From positions 1 through 40,301 of the forward strand of contig JABSQZ010000033.1 in NCBI GenBank assembly GCA_013215505.1: a stretch of 40,301 nucleotides of DNA, written 5' to 3'. Both the position numbers and the translations under genes were made by a program. The notes under the pieces were generated by a model that saw only the letters and a list, made by a program, of their open reading frames with translations, ran no database searches and had not been told where the DNA came from. This DNA is from Oceanospirillaceae bacterium (lineage in GTDB: Bacteria > Pseudomonadota > Gammaproteobacteria > Pseudomonadales > Balneatricaceae). Below, in pieces: positions 25,231 to 34,165 of this stretch; position 1 is the stretch's first letter, and the number at the start of each line of letters is the position of its first letter.

Positions 25231-26351
25231 CACGCCCCCACGCTAAGTATTTTAACTAATTCTTCTGCCTTAACTTTTGGGTGAAAATTATCCAATAAAA
25301 AATTTTGACACTTCGTTGTTATCACATCGTAGTCATCTGCACTTTTTCCGATAAGATACATAATTCCATCTGTTAACTTTCCGTCCTCTTTTGAGGTAAA
25401 TCCAAGTGAATTTTTGGTAATGATTAAGTCCGGATCAATTCTATAGGGTGCTATTACCGGAGTACCCGCAGCAAAAGCCTCCAAAAATGTATTGGAAAAA
25501 CCTTCATAATGCGAGGTACTTAGCAGTGCTATTGCTCCGCCCAAAAAAGGTAACACTTCTCCACGCTTAACATAGCCAACAAACTTCACATTTTCTAGCA
25601 GTTGCAACTGCTCTAGGGCTTTAGCTGTGTCCTTATCCAAAGAGGTTGTTGGCATTCCAGCCACGCGGAATTGTATACTTGGTAGTTCCTTAGCAATGGA
25701 AAGTAATAACGATAAATTTTTCTGATGACTGAACACCCCTAACCATGCTACATAATTTCGTTCTGCACGCGGTAAAATCTCATTCACAACTCTCGTGGTA
25801 TCATATGGGTTGTGTACGACATGCAAAGATTTACTAGGATAGCGCTCTTTTAGACAGTCATATTGATATTGATTTTGACAAATAATTGCCGTTGACCTTT
25901 TCAACCCATAGTAGTAACAATATTGCTCATACTGTTTCAAGCGATTATGACAGCGGCCATCTACATCCATATCATTGGCAACTCGGTAGATGAACGGTAC
26001 TCCGCACACTAGAGCAACAAAAGCCATAATACCGGTATTAACGCCTGCACAAGCTTGAATAATAACATCAGGTTTAAACTGCTTTGCACCGCATATTAAC
26101 TTAGGTATATATGAATAAAAATATTTAAGCACCTTTGCTCCTTTATTTGGGTCATAGGTATCTATCAACTCAAAATCTAAGGTTTTATTCACATAACGGT
26201 TAGCTTCATTAAAACTTAAAACCCCTACCGTTTCACCTGCCAATATTAAAGCATTTATCCAATTTCCTAATTGGACAGCGAAGCCCCCTACAGGATACTC
26301 ACTGTCTTTCAATAAATATGGCAAGGTGAAATCTACGAATAATATTCTCAT
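25230..26351 (-). CDS. GT4 family glycosyltransferase
   Basis: A 373-residue GT-B glycosyltransferase. The N-terminus has GGFAVQLGNWINAL; the middle has PFIYRVANDMDVDGRC. The donor domain has YVAWLGVFSHQKNLSLLL, VKFVGYVKRGEVLPFLGG and STSHYEGFSNTFLEAFAAGT with the EX7E motif. Its stop overlaps the next gene's start. It begins about 115 bases after the CapK-like gene at 26469-27812. It is closely similar in architecture to its neighbour, though not a recent duplicate. Donor unknown. Confidence 0.92.
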   Translation of the reverse strand: MRILFVDFTLPYLLKDSEYPVGGFAVQLGNWINALILAGETVGVLSFNEANRYVNKTLDFELIDTYDPNKGAKVLKYFYSYIPKLICGAKQFKPDVIIQACAGVNTGIMAFVALVCGVPFIYRVANDMDVDGRCHNRLKQYEQYCYYYGLKRSTAIICQNQYQYDCLKERYPSKSLHVVHNPYDTTRVVNEILPRAERNYVAWLGVFSHQKNLSLLLSIAKELPSIQFRVAGMPTTSLDKDTAKALEQLQLLENVKFVGYVKRGEVLPFLGGAIALLSTSHYEGFSNTFLEAFAAGTPVIAPYRIDPDLIITKNSLGFTSKEDGKLTDGIMYLIGKSADDYDVITTKCQNFLLDNFHPKVKAEELVKILSVGA

Positions 26352-26468
26352 AAGTAACTCTTAATAAATGTGTTAAAGTAAAGTCTTGGAGATAACCAAA
26401 ATAAATATAGCTATATTACTAATAGTTAAAAAACTAAATTTGTAAGCCAAATTTTACTTTTATTCTAT

Positions 26469-27812
26469 TTACATTACGTTCGAAATTACAGGTTTGTACT
26501 TTCCTGTGGGTGTAGTTTCAATTGATTTTACATATTGAATACGAATAGAAACATCACTACCAACAGCTTTTTCTATCTGCAATAGTAGTTCACTTTCAAG
26601 TTTGAGATTTTTCGTAGTTACAATATTAATATCCAACATATCAATAGCTTGCTGAACAACTTGCCCCTCAATAATCTCTTCATGGTCTTTAAACAAATGA
26701 GGAAATATATTCCCTGATACTCGATTCCCATTTGGACAGATAAGTACATCTGTGTCTCTGCCAGAAATAAACTCAAAGCAAGTCATTTTTCTTCCGCATT
26801 TACAAACACTATTACTTAATTTTCCCAGGTCACCAATACGATAACGAATGATTGGAAAAGCATGACTAATAAGGTCTGTAACCAAGATATCACCAACACC
26901 TTCATCGTTTTTATTAATTACTTCGATAATAAACCTTTCTTCATTTATATGTAGCCCCTTACCCTCACTACATTGTTGAGCAATATCTCCTACTTCTCTA
27001 CATCCATATCGGTTGTAAACATTACTTCCTATTGTATTTATGATCAATTCACGCTGATATTGATAAAGGGTACCAGCTGACGAAATAACACTTTTTACTT
27101 TGATTGGCGCAAGGTTATTTCTATGTATGTATTGAGCAAAAGAAAATAAAATATTCGAGTATGATTCGAGCACAATTGAATCTTTATTTTTCAACATATA
27201 CATATACAATTTTTTCATATCATTGTCGGACAATGAAAAAGCATTAATCCATTTTATATTTCCCAAATAATTTCTAAATATATTCTTAAATCCACTTAAA
27301 GCTGACTTTGTATCAGTAGGTGCTCCCCATAACTTTATGTGGATGTCACCAGTATCAAAGCCAGCCCAAATAAAATGCCTACGCTTCAATGCAGCAGACA
27401 TATATTTCGAGTTTTTGGATTGTAGCACCTTAACTGGCTTGCCTGTTGAACCGCCTGATGAGCAAACTATCAATTCTTCTTCATTAATACTAGAGTTAAC
27501 CAAACGGCTGAAATTTTCCTTAAGTAAGGCTTTTTCAAGTATAGGCACACCTTTTAAGTCACAAATTTCAAAGGCGTCCACATCAGTATTTTCGAATAGC
27601 TGTTTATAATAAGCCGTTTGCTTCGCACCAGCCAACAACACCCTGAGTAACTCTACTCTTCTTTTGGTAAGTTGTTTCGTATCCTCCCACTGCGATTTAT
27701 TTAATTTATCTAACTTAGAATTAACGGCAATATGATAACTATTGAAATGCCCACGAAAAAGTTTCATTAAATATATAAATATAAAACCCCAATTCAATAA
27801 CTTAAATTTCAT
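26469..27812 (-). CDS. CapK/PaaK-like adenylate-forming enzyme (2)
   Basis: A protein of about 447 residues of the phenylacetate-CoA ligase/CapK family. An N-terminal helical region includes LTKRRVELLRVLLAGAKQTA and YKQLFENT. The P-loop reads CSSGGSTGKPVKVLQSK. The core has YGCREVGDIAQQCSEGKGLH, then RYRIGDLGKL, a Cys-rich CKCGRKM and SGRDTDVLICPNG, and a C-terminal TPTGKYKPVISN with the conserved Lys of the swinging domain. This architecture is closer to classic PaaK than the other CapK-like protein. I chose ATG 27812; a GTG at 27827 is possible. It overlaps the upstream beta-propeller gene by 11 bases, suggesting coupled function. Confidence 0.88.
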   Translation of the reverse strand: MKFKLLNWGFIFIYLMKLFRGHFNSYHIAVNSKLDKLNKSQWEDTKQLTKRRVELLRVLLAGAKQTAYYKQLFENTDVDAFEICDLKGVPILEKALLKENFSRLVNSSINEEELIVCSSGGSTGKPVKVLQSKNSKYMSAALKRRHFIWAGFDTGDIHIKLWGAPTDTKSALSGFKNIFRNYLGNIKWINAFSLSDNDMKKLYMYMLKNKDSIVLESYSNILFSFAQYIHRNNLAPIKVKSVISSAGTLYQYQRELIINTIGSNVYNRYGCREVGDIAQQCSEGKGLHINEERFIIEVINKNDEGVGDILVTDLISHAFPIIRYRIGDLGKLSNSVCKCGRKMTCFEFISGRDTDVLICPNGNRVSGNIFPHLFKDHEEIIEGQVVQQAIDMLDINIVTTKNLKLESELLLQIEKAVGSDVSIRIQYVKSIETTPTGKYKPVISNVM

Positions 27813-28803
27813 ATTGTTTCTCAGCACAGTTTGTAACGTCTAAGATAGTATATATTGCATTTGAAGGGCCATCCTCGATTTCATAAAAGCTGATAAACTC
27901 ACTAGTTTCTATATCAATTTCGATGATAGAAGATGAAAACTGTCCTTGCATGCCAAGCATCCACTTGGTATATTCTTTGAATTTTGATTTTCTAGTCCTT
28001 GTGATGCCAATAAACGCACGACTGCCGATAACTTCGATACCTCTTGTCCATCCCACTTTTTGTTCTATATTTTTCAAGTCATTAAGGTTTATTTTTTTGA
28101 CAACTTTTTTAGTTTCCTTGTCTACAACAATCACCAGTCCATTGACTGCAGTGAAGTAAATAAAATCACCTCTAACAATTCCATCGTGACAAAGCACCCT
28201 TTCGCTGTCTTTAAAGCAATCTTTTAAATCAATAAATTGTGTAGCATCCAATACATTTTGTGCCCTGCATTGACCTCCCAGATTTACCCATGGCTCATCA
28301 TTTAGTTCAAACAAATGATTTATATGTGCATCATGTGGCTTTGTTCCTGCCGATTTCCGATAATCATAATTTCTGTCGAACCTTTCCCATGTAGGTAGCG
28401 CTGCCAAATTCCACTCTTCAACCAATCTACCCTTAATAAATTTTTGAACAATTTCTAACCCTGTATTACAAACATAAATAGCATTACCTTTCGTAAGCAC
28501 GCCATGTAAATCATTAAATGTCTTGCTGGTTAGTACGTCCAATATCACTTTCTTATTAAGATCAAACTTGAGAACTTCTGTATTTGTCACAATGTAAACA
28601 ATACCAGCTTCTACAAACGCACCTTTGAACATCATACTTAGGCCTTTACCCAAGTTTTCTGCAGGAGACTCATAAGTAAGAATCTTTGAACTACTTTTTT
28701 GACCCCAATCTAATAAAATAGCCTCTGCACCTTGATAACAGTATCCACTCTCAGCACGATCGATATCCTTTACGGGAACCCCCATAGTAATTAGTAATTT
28801 CAT
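27802..28803 (-). CDS. Beta-propeller-like protein of unknown function
   Basis: A 333-residue soluble protein built of repeated beta-strand blocks, such as AIYVCNTGLEIVQKF, DFIYFTAVNGLVIVVDKETK and RAFIGITRTRKSKFKEY. There are two similar His-containing turns, KPHDAHINHLFELND and LCHDGIVRGDFIYF. This suggests a five- to seven-bladed propeller. It has no signal peptide, so it probably acts in the cytoplasm. I do not recognise a characterised family; distant relation to gluconolactonase/SMP-30 or NHL propellers is possible. Its stop codon lies inside the next gene (CapK-like ligase), and it follows the flippase by 10 bases. It may process or sense the molecule activated by the ligase; this is inference. 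Confidence 0.75.
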   Translation of the reverse strand: MKLLITMGVPVKDIDRAESGYCYQGAEAILLDWGQKSSSKILTYESPAENLGKGLSMMFKGAFVEAGIVYIVTNTEVLKFDLNKKVILDVLTSKTFNDLHGVLTKGNAIYVCNTGLEIVQKFIKGRLVEEWNLAALPTWERFDRNYDYRKSAGTKPHDAHINHLFELNDEPWVNLGGQCRAQNVLDATQFIDLKDCFKDSERVLCHDGIVRGDFIYFTAVNGLVIVVDKETKKVVKKINLNDLKNIEQKVGWTRGIEVIGSRAFIGITRTRKSKFKEYTKWMLGMQGQFSSSIIEIDIETSEFISFYEIEDGPSNAIYTILDVTNCAEKQYEI

Positions 28804-28813
28804 GATCTTCCTT

Positions 28814-30067
28814 TCAATTCATATTGATCTTAATTTTTGGTTTTAAAATATTCAACGTATATATAATCAAACAAAGAATTGTAACGCACCCAAATACCGA
28901 ATAAGTCAGAACGGACATTTTGAAGTCGTAACCACCGTCAATTAATAAGTAAAACACAATACACCTCAATATATTCGATATATTGTAAAACAAAATAACC
29001 TCGAGTTTCCCACTTGCAACCAGTCCTTGTACCACAGGGGTATTAATAAAAGCACAAAATAACCAAGGTACTAAAAGTCTTGATATTTCGCCAGCTTGTC
29101 CCCAAGCGCTCCCAAAGAATATTGTGAATATATCAACGCTAATATATGAAAAAATTAAAAATGGGGGGAAGCCAATTAATACTAGAAATAAGGTTGCCTT
29201 TTGAATATCATTATAAAGATCTTTTTCTTTGGAATTAGCAGCACGCTGGAGAAAAACTTTCGCTACAGCACCCCCAAACATAATAGTAGGTCGCTGGATA
29301 ACTAGCAACGCTATAGCATAATAACCAGCCATTTCACTTCCATGCATACCAGCTATAATAATCAAAGGCAGATTAGAACTTAGAGTATTAAAAAAACCGT
29401 TTGGTGCGTGGATTAAAGGGAATTTTTTATACTTTCTCAATAACACCATAATCCTTGGCCATTCAATTTTTTTAAATTCTAATTTTAATAAGTAAACAAA
29501 AAGCACTATAGGTGCAAATAACAATGCAATGAAATTCCCTATCATCAAATTATAATAAGAAGAAGATAAAAAGTAACCTACAAGTATTTTATAAGAACTA
29601 GACACAATTACAGAGCCAATAGCAATAATAGCTAAATACAAGAATCTTTTATTTTTTGTCAAAATGCAATCAGCTATTTTTGAGAACCCTAACATTAGAA
29701 CCACAAATGGTAAGCCCAAATTAATATCTTTTGACAATAAATTATAATCGTCAGGGAAAGTCCAATAACTAGCAACAATTACAATGCTGGTTAATGTAGC
29801 CATTACAATAGTAATAAGAATACATGCAAAAACTAATTGAGTATTATCATCTTTATTATTTTCAAGAATAATAGTCGTTTCATAACGTAGACACGCTACA
29901 ATACCAATTATTGATCCTGTTGCCCAGAATGCTGCCACTAAGCCAAATTCATCCGGTGAATAAATTCGTGTAATCAATGGAGCAGCTACTAGCATAATTA
30001 TTTGCGCAAGAAAGGCACCAGTCAAAACGGTACTCACCTGCTTAATAAATTTTTGATAATCGTTCAT
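28814..30067 (-). CDS. wzx: Wzx-type oligosaccharide flippase (cluster 2)
   Basis: A 417-residue polytopic membrane protein of the MOP flippase superfamily, with about 12 hydrophobic segments. The N-terminal region QVSTVLTGAFLAQIIMLVA followed by PLITRIYSPDEFGLVAAFWA is a strong family signature. It would flip the lipid-linked repeat unit of cluster 2. Its N-terminal part belongs to a different flippase subtype from the cluster 1 Wzx at 4348-5691. It lies directly downstream of the Wzy-like gene (65 bases) and upstream of the beta-propeller gene. Confidence 0.93.
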   Translation of the reverse strand: MNDYQKFIKQVSTVLTGAFLAQIIMLVAAPLITRIYSPDEFGLVAAFWATGSIIGIVACLRYETTIILENNKDDNTQLVFACILITIVMATLTSIVIVASYWTFPDDYNLLSKDINLGLPFVVLMLGFSKIADCILTKNKRFLYLAIIAIGSVIVSSSYKILVGYFLSSSYYNLMIGNFIALLFAPIVLFVYLLKLEFKKIEWPRIMVLLRKYKKFPLIHAPNGFFNTLSSNLPLIIIAGMHGSEMAGYYAIALLVIQRPTIMFGGAVAKVFLQRAANSKEKDLYNDIQKATLFLVLIGFPPFLIFSYISVDIFTIFFGSAWGQAGEISRLLVPWLFCAFINTPVVQGLVASGKLEVILFYNISNILRCIVFYLLIDGGYDFKMSVLTYSVFGCVTILCLIIYTLNILKPKIKINMN

Positions 30068-30132
30068 AACTTCATAATAATGGCACTATGTTAACTTTTT
30101 TGCGTTTCATTTCCCCTATCAGCCCTTGTATA

Positions 30133-31470
30133 TCACAAACCTCTTTTGCGTTCCCTAATTTCATTCGTTAACTCCCTTCGTGCAATAATCACATAGACAA
30201 CGGCAAGTGATATTATAAGATAAATCAACATATTTTCTGGCCTCGGATAAAACTGCCTACCTGTCAAACAGCCAATAAGGAACGCTACAATTGAACTTAT
30301 TAAGCCTTTATAGAGGGGGTCATCAATGTATCTAAACCAACTAATCGCTTTTTTCATCGAATTGATAACTAGCAAGCTAAAAAACACAAAGATGATTACA
30401 CCACAATCCACTAGTAAATCCACAAATGCGTTATGTGCTAGTGACGTTTGGAAAAAAAATGGATCAGAAACAAACACATCGCTTACTATAATACCAAAGA
30501 GCCCCAAACCTGACATTAGTTTAATTGTATCTGTAAACATTTCGTTTAAAAGAGGTAACCAAATATTATCTATCCTCCCTGAGGATATTACACTAAGATC
30601 CCCTGATTCAATCCCTTGTGTTAATAATTTTTGTAGTGGTTCAGCCAAGAGGTAACTAATAGTAAAAAGAATGATTAAAATTATTATCTGAGAGTAACTG
30701 ATTTTTTTAAGAGAATATAGATAGAATAGCACCCCTCCTATAGTTCCTATAATAGCCCCACGAGATTGCGTTGTTAAGAGGGCTAAAATTAGTACCACAA
30801 ATATTATATACCACGCATTCCCTTCAGACTGTGCCTTTGCGAAAGCTAATGGGATTGTCATCATAAAGAATGCAGCTATGGTATTGTAATGAAAGCCCAA
30901 ATTTTCTCCCAAAACTTCTCTCAACATAGACCTACCACCACCGGAGATCAAAATTTCAATTCCAAACCACAAAGTTACAAAAGCAAAGATACACATACTA
31001 AATAAAAGTAGTTTTATAAGTGAATCTATATTTTTAGCGGTTTTAATATGGTTAATAATATAAACAAAAATAACTGTAGTTAACAATGGCGCGACTAGAT
31101 ACGACTGCACATATCCCAATGTGTTATCTGCAAACATATAAAAATTTTTATAATATCTAACTACCAAGTAATCTAAATTAATGTATGACCTTGTAAATTC
31201 CACAATAAATATAAAAACATAACTAAAGTATATAATTGTTGCTCTAGCTCTTAGCTTATCCGTAAAACTAATTATTTCGCCACCTTTAAACATCCACGAA
31301 AAAAACAAACAAATACTTAACAAATTTATTATTTTAAAACCTGTTATACCCATTATATTACTACCAAAAAAAGTAGTTTTAGACAAAGGCATGATTAAAA
31401 TAATAAATGCAATTGCCGTATGGTTCTTAATAGAGCTTAAAATCCCGCCAGAATTAATTTTAATAATCAT
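30133..31470 (-). CDS. wzy: Wzy-like polymerase / O-antigen ligase family protein (cluster 2)
   Basis: A 445-residue membrane protein with about 11-12 hydrophobic segments. The O-antigen ligase/polymerase (Wzy_C) region is visible around NLGFHYNTIAAFFMMTIPLA, LALLTTQSRGAIIGTIGG and a periplasmic loop with TSLAHNAFVDLLVDCGVIIF; the conserved Arg and His in these loops are typical. It would polymerise repeat units in the periplasm. It is placed between the initiating transferase gene and the flippase gene, which favours Wzy over ligase; a separate ligase-family protein is at 34166-35524. Length is normal. Confidence 0.82.
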   Translation of the reverse strand: MIIKINSGGILSSIKNHTAIAFIILIMPLSKTTFFGSNIMGITGFKIINLLSICLFFSWMFKGGEIISFTDKLRARATIIYFSYVFIFIVEFTRSYINLDYLVVRYYKNFYMFADNTLGYVQSYLVAPLLTTVIFVYIINHIKTAKNIDSLIKLLLFSMCIFAFVTLWFGIEILISGGGRSMLREVLGENLGFHYNTIAAFFMMTIPLAFAKAQSEGNAWYIIFVVLILALLTTQSRGAIIGTIGGVLFYLYSLKKISYSQIIILIILFTISYLLAEPLQKLLTQGIESGDLSVISSGRIDNIWLPLLNEMFTDTIKLMSGLGLFGIIVSDVFVSDPFFFQTSLAHNAFVDLLVDCGVIIFVFFSLLVINSMKKAISWFRYIDDPLYKGLISSIVAFLIGCLTGRQFYPRPENMLIYLIISLAVVYVIIARRELTNEIRERKRGL

Positions 31471-31702
31471 AAGTATTTAGTCATGTTATAAAAACTAATT
31501 TTCTGAATATAATAACGATACCAGTCAAAAAAAATTCTCCATCTCTTTTTGTAATTTACCTTGTAATTTAATAACAATATTCTATTCTAATGCTTTAGGT
31601 CGTGGCCCAAAAACTGCCAAAACTTTAATTATAAATACCATTCTATATTTTTGTATCCTCTGCATGCAGAAAGACAAGCCAGTGGTGTGGCTGGTTTTGT
31701 AT

Positions 31703-31743
31703 TCTACTTACTACTTACTACTTACTACTTACTACTTACTACT
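31703..31743 (-). repeat. Heptamer array directly after the WbaP-like stop codon
   Basis: On the minus strand the units read AGTAGTA, repeated nearly six times, starting one base after the TAA of the 31745-33229 gene. It belongs to the same AGTNNNN family and lies between the initiating transferase gene and the rest of cluster 2. Confidence 0.95.
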
Positions 31744-31744
31744 G

Positions 31745-33229
31745 TTAGAAAACATCCTTACTAACCAAACTCAGTGGCGTTTTCACCAATATCTTAAAAT
31801 CTTCCCAAAGCGACCAGTGATTAATATATTGCATATCAAACTCAACCCGCTTCTGCATCTTCTCAATTGTCTCAGTTTCACCCCTGCAGCCACTAATCTG
31901 CGCTAAACCGGTAATACCCGGCTTAATCCTATGCCTGGCCATATAAGTACTGATTTTCTCAGAATAGAAATCATTATGGGCAACGGCATGTGGCCTTGGT
32001 CCAACCAGTGACATACTGCCCTGCAGTACATTAAATAATTGCGGTAGCTCATCAATTGAAGTTCTACGGATAAAGGCGCCAACTTTAGTTATACGGTCGT
32101 CACCTTTCGTGGCTTGCTTAACATCCGTATCATCATGCATTCGCATGCTACGGAATTTCCAGATAAAGATTTCTACACCATCATAGCCATGTCTTTTTTG
32201 CTTAAAGATCACTGGGCCAGGAGACGTTAACTTCACCGCTAGCGCTATAGCTATCAATAAGGGCGCAAGTACAAACAACATAGTGGCAGCGATTATCTTA
32301 TCTAATACGTGTTTAATCCGTATCATCACTCTCGATGCCGTTATAGGACTTTCATTTAACGACAGCAGTGGCATACCTGCCACTTCACGGATCGAATGAT
32401 TCATCAACTTCCAGTCAGTAATGTCTAATACCCAAATAACATCCACGTGGCAATCAAGTAGCTGGTCATTCAGTGCTTCTACCCTGGCGGCGTATTTAAG
32501 CGGCAGTGATATATAGATACGTTTGATTTGATGCTGTTTAATAATGTTTTCAATGTTTTGCATCTCGCCTAACAATGGGAATGTTAACTGCTTACTAATA
32601 GTCTCGGGTATATCAGAATCATAGCCATTGACCATGCCAATCACTTTATCGGGTATCCAATAATTGTTGTGAATTTTCTGCGAGAAGGACCGTGCTGTTC
32701 TACCCAGGCCAATAATCAGGGTGTTAATAGGTTTGGTATGGTTTTTACGATACATAGAAACAGCAAAATAATTTAGGCGCAGTAGCGGTACTTGCAGTAA
32801 ACCCACCGATAGAAACCAGGTAATTATTATTTCACGGGAATATAACTCGCTGGTTTTAGTCAAAAAAGCCAATACTATCAATACACCCACAGTTGCCGCC
32901 CAGGCGATACTGATCCTAAAGGCCATGGTATAGAACTTATCCGTCTGCTTATAAACACCCGAAAGTGGGTACACAACCAAGACAGTGAAGACAGCGATTA
33001 CTAATAACAGTCGATACAGACTCGACATATCCTGCATTTTGAATAATGTGCAAATAACCAATGCTAAAGCAACTACCGCGCTATTACCCAGTACCTGACA
33101 TACTAGCAATAGTGATTCATGTTTTCTTAAAAGTCGGCGTGGCCGTGAATGGCCAAAAATGTTAGCTTGGGGATCGGTTGCAATGGCGGGGGGTACAGAA
33201 AAATCACTTTCAGATTCATGAATTGTCAC
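31745..33229 (-). CDS. Undecaprenyl-phosphate glucose phosphotransferase (WcaJ/WbaP-type)
   Basis: A 494-residue polyprenyl glycosylphosphotransferase that starts repeat-unit synthesis by moving sugar 1-phosphate, usually glucose, from UDP-sugar to undecaprenyl phosphate. Several N-terminal membrane segments precede a nucleotide-binding-like domain (TLIIGLGRTARSFSQKI), then a re-entrant membrane helix and the C-terminal Bac_transf catalytic domain: FKQKRHGYDGVEIFIWKFRS, RRTSIDELPQLFNVLQGSMS, LVGPRPHA and GITGLAQISGCRGET. Length fits the WcaJ type. It is the only initiating transferase in the window. It is the first gene of cluster 2, divergent from the secreted protein gene. Galactose specificity cannot be excluded. 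Confidence 0.95.
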   Translation of the reverse strand: MTIHESESDFSVPPAIATDPQANIFGHSRPRRLLRKHESLLLVCQVLGNSAVVALALVICTLFKMQDMSSLYRLLLVIAVFTVLVVYPLSGVYKQTDKFYTMAFRISIAWAATVGVLIVLAFLTKTSELYSREIIITWFLSVGLLQVPLLRLNYFAVSMYRKNHTKPINTLIIGLGRTARSFSQKIHNNYWIPDKVIGMVNGYDSDIPETISKQLTFPLLGEMQNIENIIKQHQIKRIYISLPLKYAARVEALNDQLLDCHVDVIWVLDITDWKLMNHSIREVAGMPLLSLNESPITASRVMIRIKHVLDKIIAATMLFVLAPLLIAIALAVKLTSPGPVIFKQKRHGYDGVEIFIWKFRSMRMHDDTDVKQATKGDDRITKVGAFIRRTSIDELPQLFNVLQGSMSLVGPRPHAVAHNDFYSEKISTYMARHRIKPGITGLAQISGCRGETETIEKMQKRVEFDMQYINHWSLWEDFKILVKTPLSLVSKDVF

Positions 33230-33543
33230 TTGATTCCTACCTATTCCTTCTTATTATATGCAAATGGATGCAAAACATAAACTTAAAATGAATTGCAACA
33301 TACTTTTGGTATAGAAATCGTATGCTTTATGCAACACCTTGTTGAGACTCCTTGTGTCACAGGCGCTCAAGATAACACCAGTTACTTTTTTTATACATCT
33401 TTTTCCTATTTATCTTTTACTAATTCTTTACTCGCAATCCTATCTCTACTACAATCCTTTCAAATTCATAAATTTTTTACTAAACATTCAGTAGATAATC
33501 TGTATCGAGATTGTAGGATCTGCTTAATAAATGGAGTTTTTAG
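33230..33543. promoter_or_regulatory. Divergent intergenic region between WbaP-like and secreted-protein genes
   Basis: About 310 bases separating two divergently transcribed units, so promoters for both should lie here. GATAAT at about 33494 is a possible -10 for the plus-strand gene, and GGAG at about 33533 its ribosome binding site; I could not fix a -35. A short plus-strand frame across this stretch has no protein-like features and overlaps the next gene's start, so I do not call it. No RfaH ops element was found. Confidence 0.45.
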
Positions 33544-34044
33544 ATGAAACTACTTAAATCAGTACTAGTGGCCAGCATGATCATGGGCTCAGCATCAGCA
33601 TCTGCTGACATTGCATCGGATGTGCAATCACAGCTGCCAATGAATCAGATTTTTAACAACGCATTATCTACCAGCACAAGCATTGCAGATATATTCAACC
33701 AAATTGGCACTGCTGATCAAACCCAAATGCCTGCAGCAACCACTTATGCAACTTGTAATAGTTTAGACTCAACTGAGACTATTCTCTCTGCAGCTTTTAG
33801 TGCAGCACCTGGCCAAGCTCAAGCAATATCCAATGCAGCTCGTGCATGTGGTGCAACTGAAGAGCAACTGCTTAACAGTGCTTTAGCATCCAACATTGAC
33901 CCTACAACTATCGGCGAAGCAACAGCAGCCGGTGGACTGCCAGCAGCTGGCGGTGGAATTGGTGGAACAGGCACTACAGTAGCAGCACCATCATTTGGTA
34001 GTGCTGGCGGTACCGGCGGCGGCGGTACTGCAAGCGCAGGCTAA
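33544..34044 (+). CDS. Small secreted Ala/Gly-rich protein
   Basis: A 166-residue protein with a clear signal peptide (MKLLKSVLVASMIMGSASAS, cleavage likely after the second or third ASA). The mature part has Asn/Thr/Ser-rich segments, two cysteines (ATCNSLDS and RACGATEE, about 28 residues apart) that may form a disulphide, and a flexible Gly/Ala/Thr-rich tail from about residue 125 (GGGIGGTGTT, GSAGGTGGGGTASAG). I do not recognise a family. It has its own strong terminator just downstream and stands divergent to the EPS cluster beside a ligase-family gene. It could be a surface or matrix protein expressed with the polysaccharide; this is inference. Confidence 0.8.
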   Translation: MKLLKSVLVASMIMGSASASADIASDVQSQLPMNQIFNNALSTSTSIADIFNQIGTADQTQMPAATTYATCNSLDSTETILSAAFSAAPGQAQAISNAARACGATEEQLLNSALASNIDPTTIGEATAAGGLPAAGGGIGGTGTTVAAPSFGSAGGTGGGGTASAG

Positions 34045-34056
34045 AACCAAACCAGT

Positions 34057-34086
34057 AAAAAAAAGCGCTTTCAGCGCTTTTTTTTT
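34057..34086 (+). terminator. Rho-independent terminator
   Basis: AAAAGCGCT - TTC - AGCGCTTTT forms a strong stem with a 3-base loop, followed by a run of T. It starts about 13 bases after the secreted-protein stop codon and isolates that gene from the ligase-family gene. The flanking A and T runs mean it could act on both strands. Confidence 0.92.
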
Positions 34087-34165
34087 GCAATATAAAATTT
34101 TGTCCAGGCCCCGTGCTTTCTAGATTCATCTCAGACCATATTCTTTGCGACTAATAATAACAACT

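Noticed and set aside
33230-33543. RfaH ops / JUMPStart element upstream of the polysaccharide operons
   Set aside because: I looked for GGCGGTAG-type sequence on both strands near operon starts and found none.
33293-33547. Open frame of 84 codons before the secreted protein gene
   Set aside because: Low-complexity composition, no family likeness, and it overlaps the start of the well-supported secreted protein; the region should hold divergent promoters.
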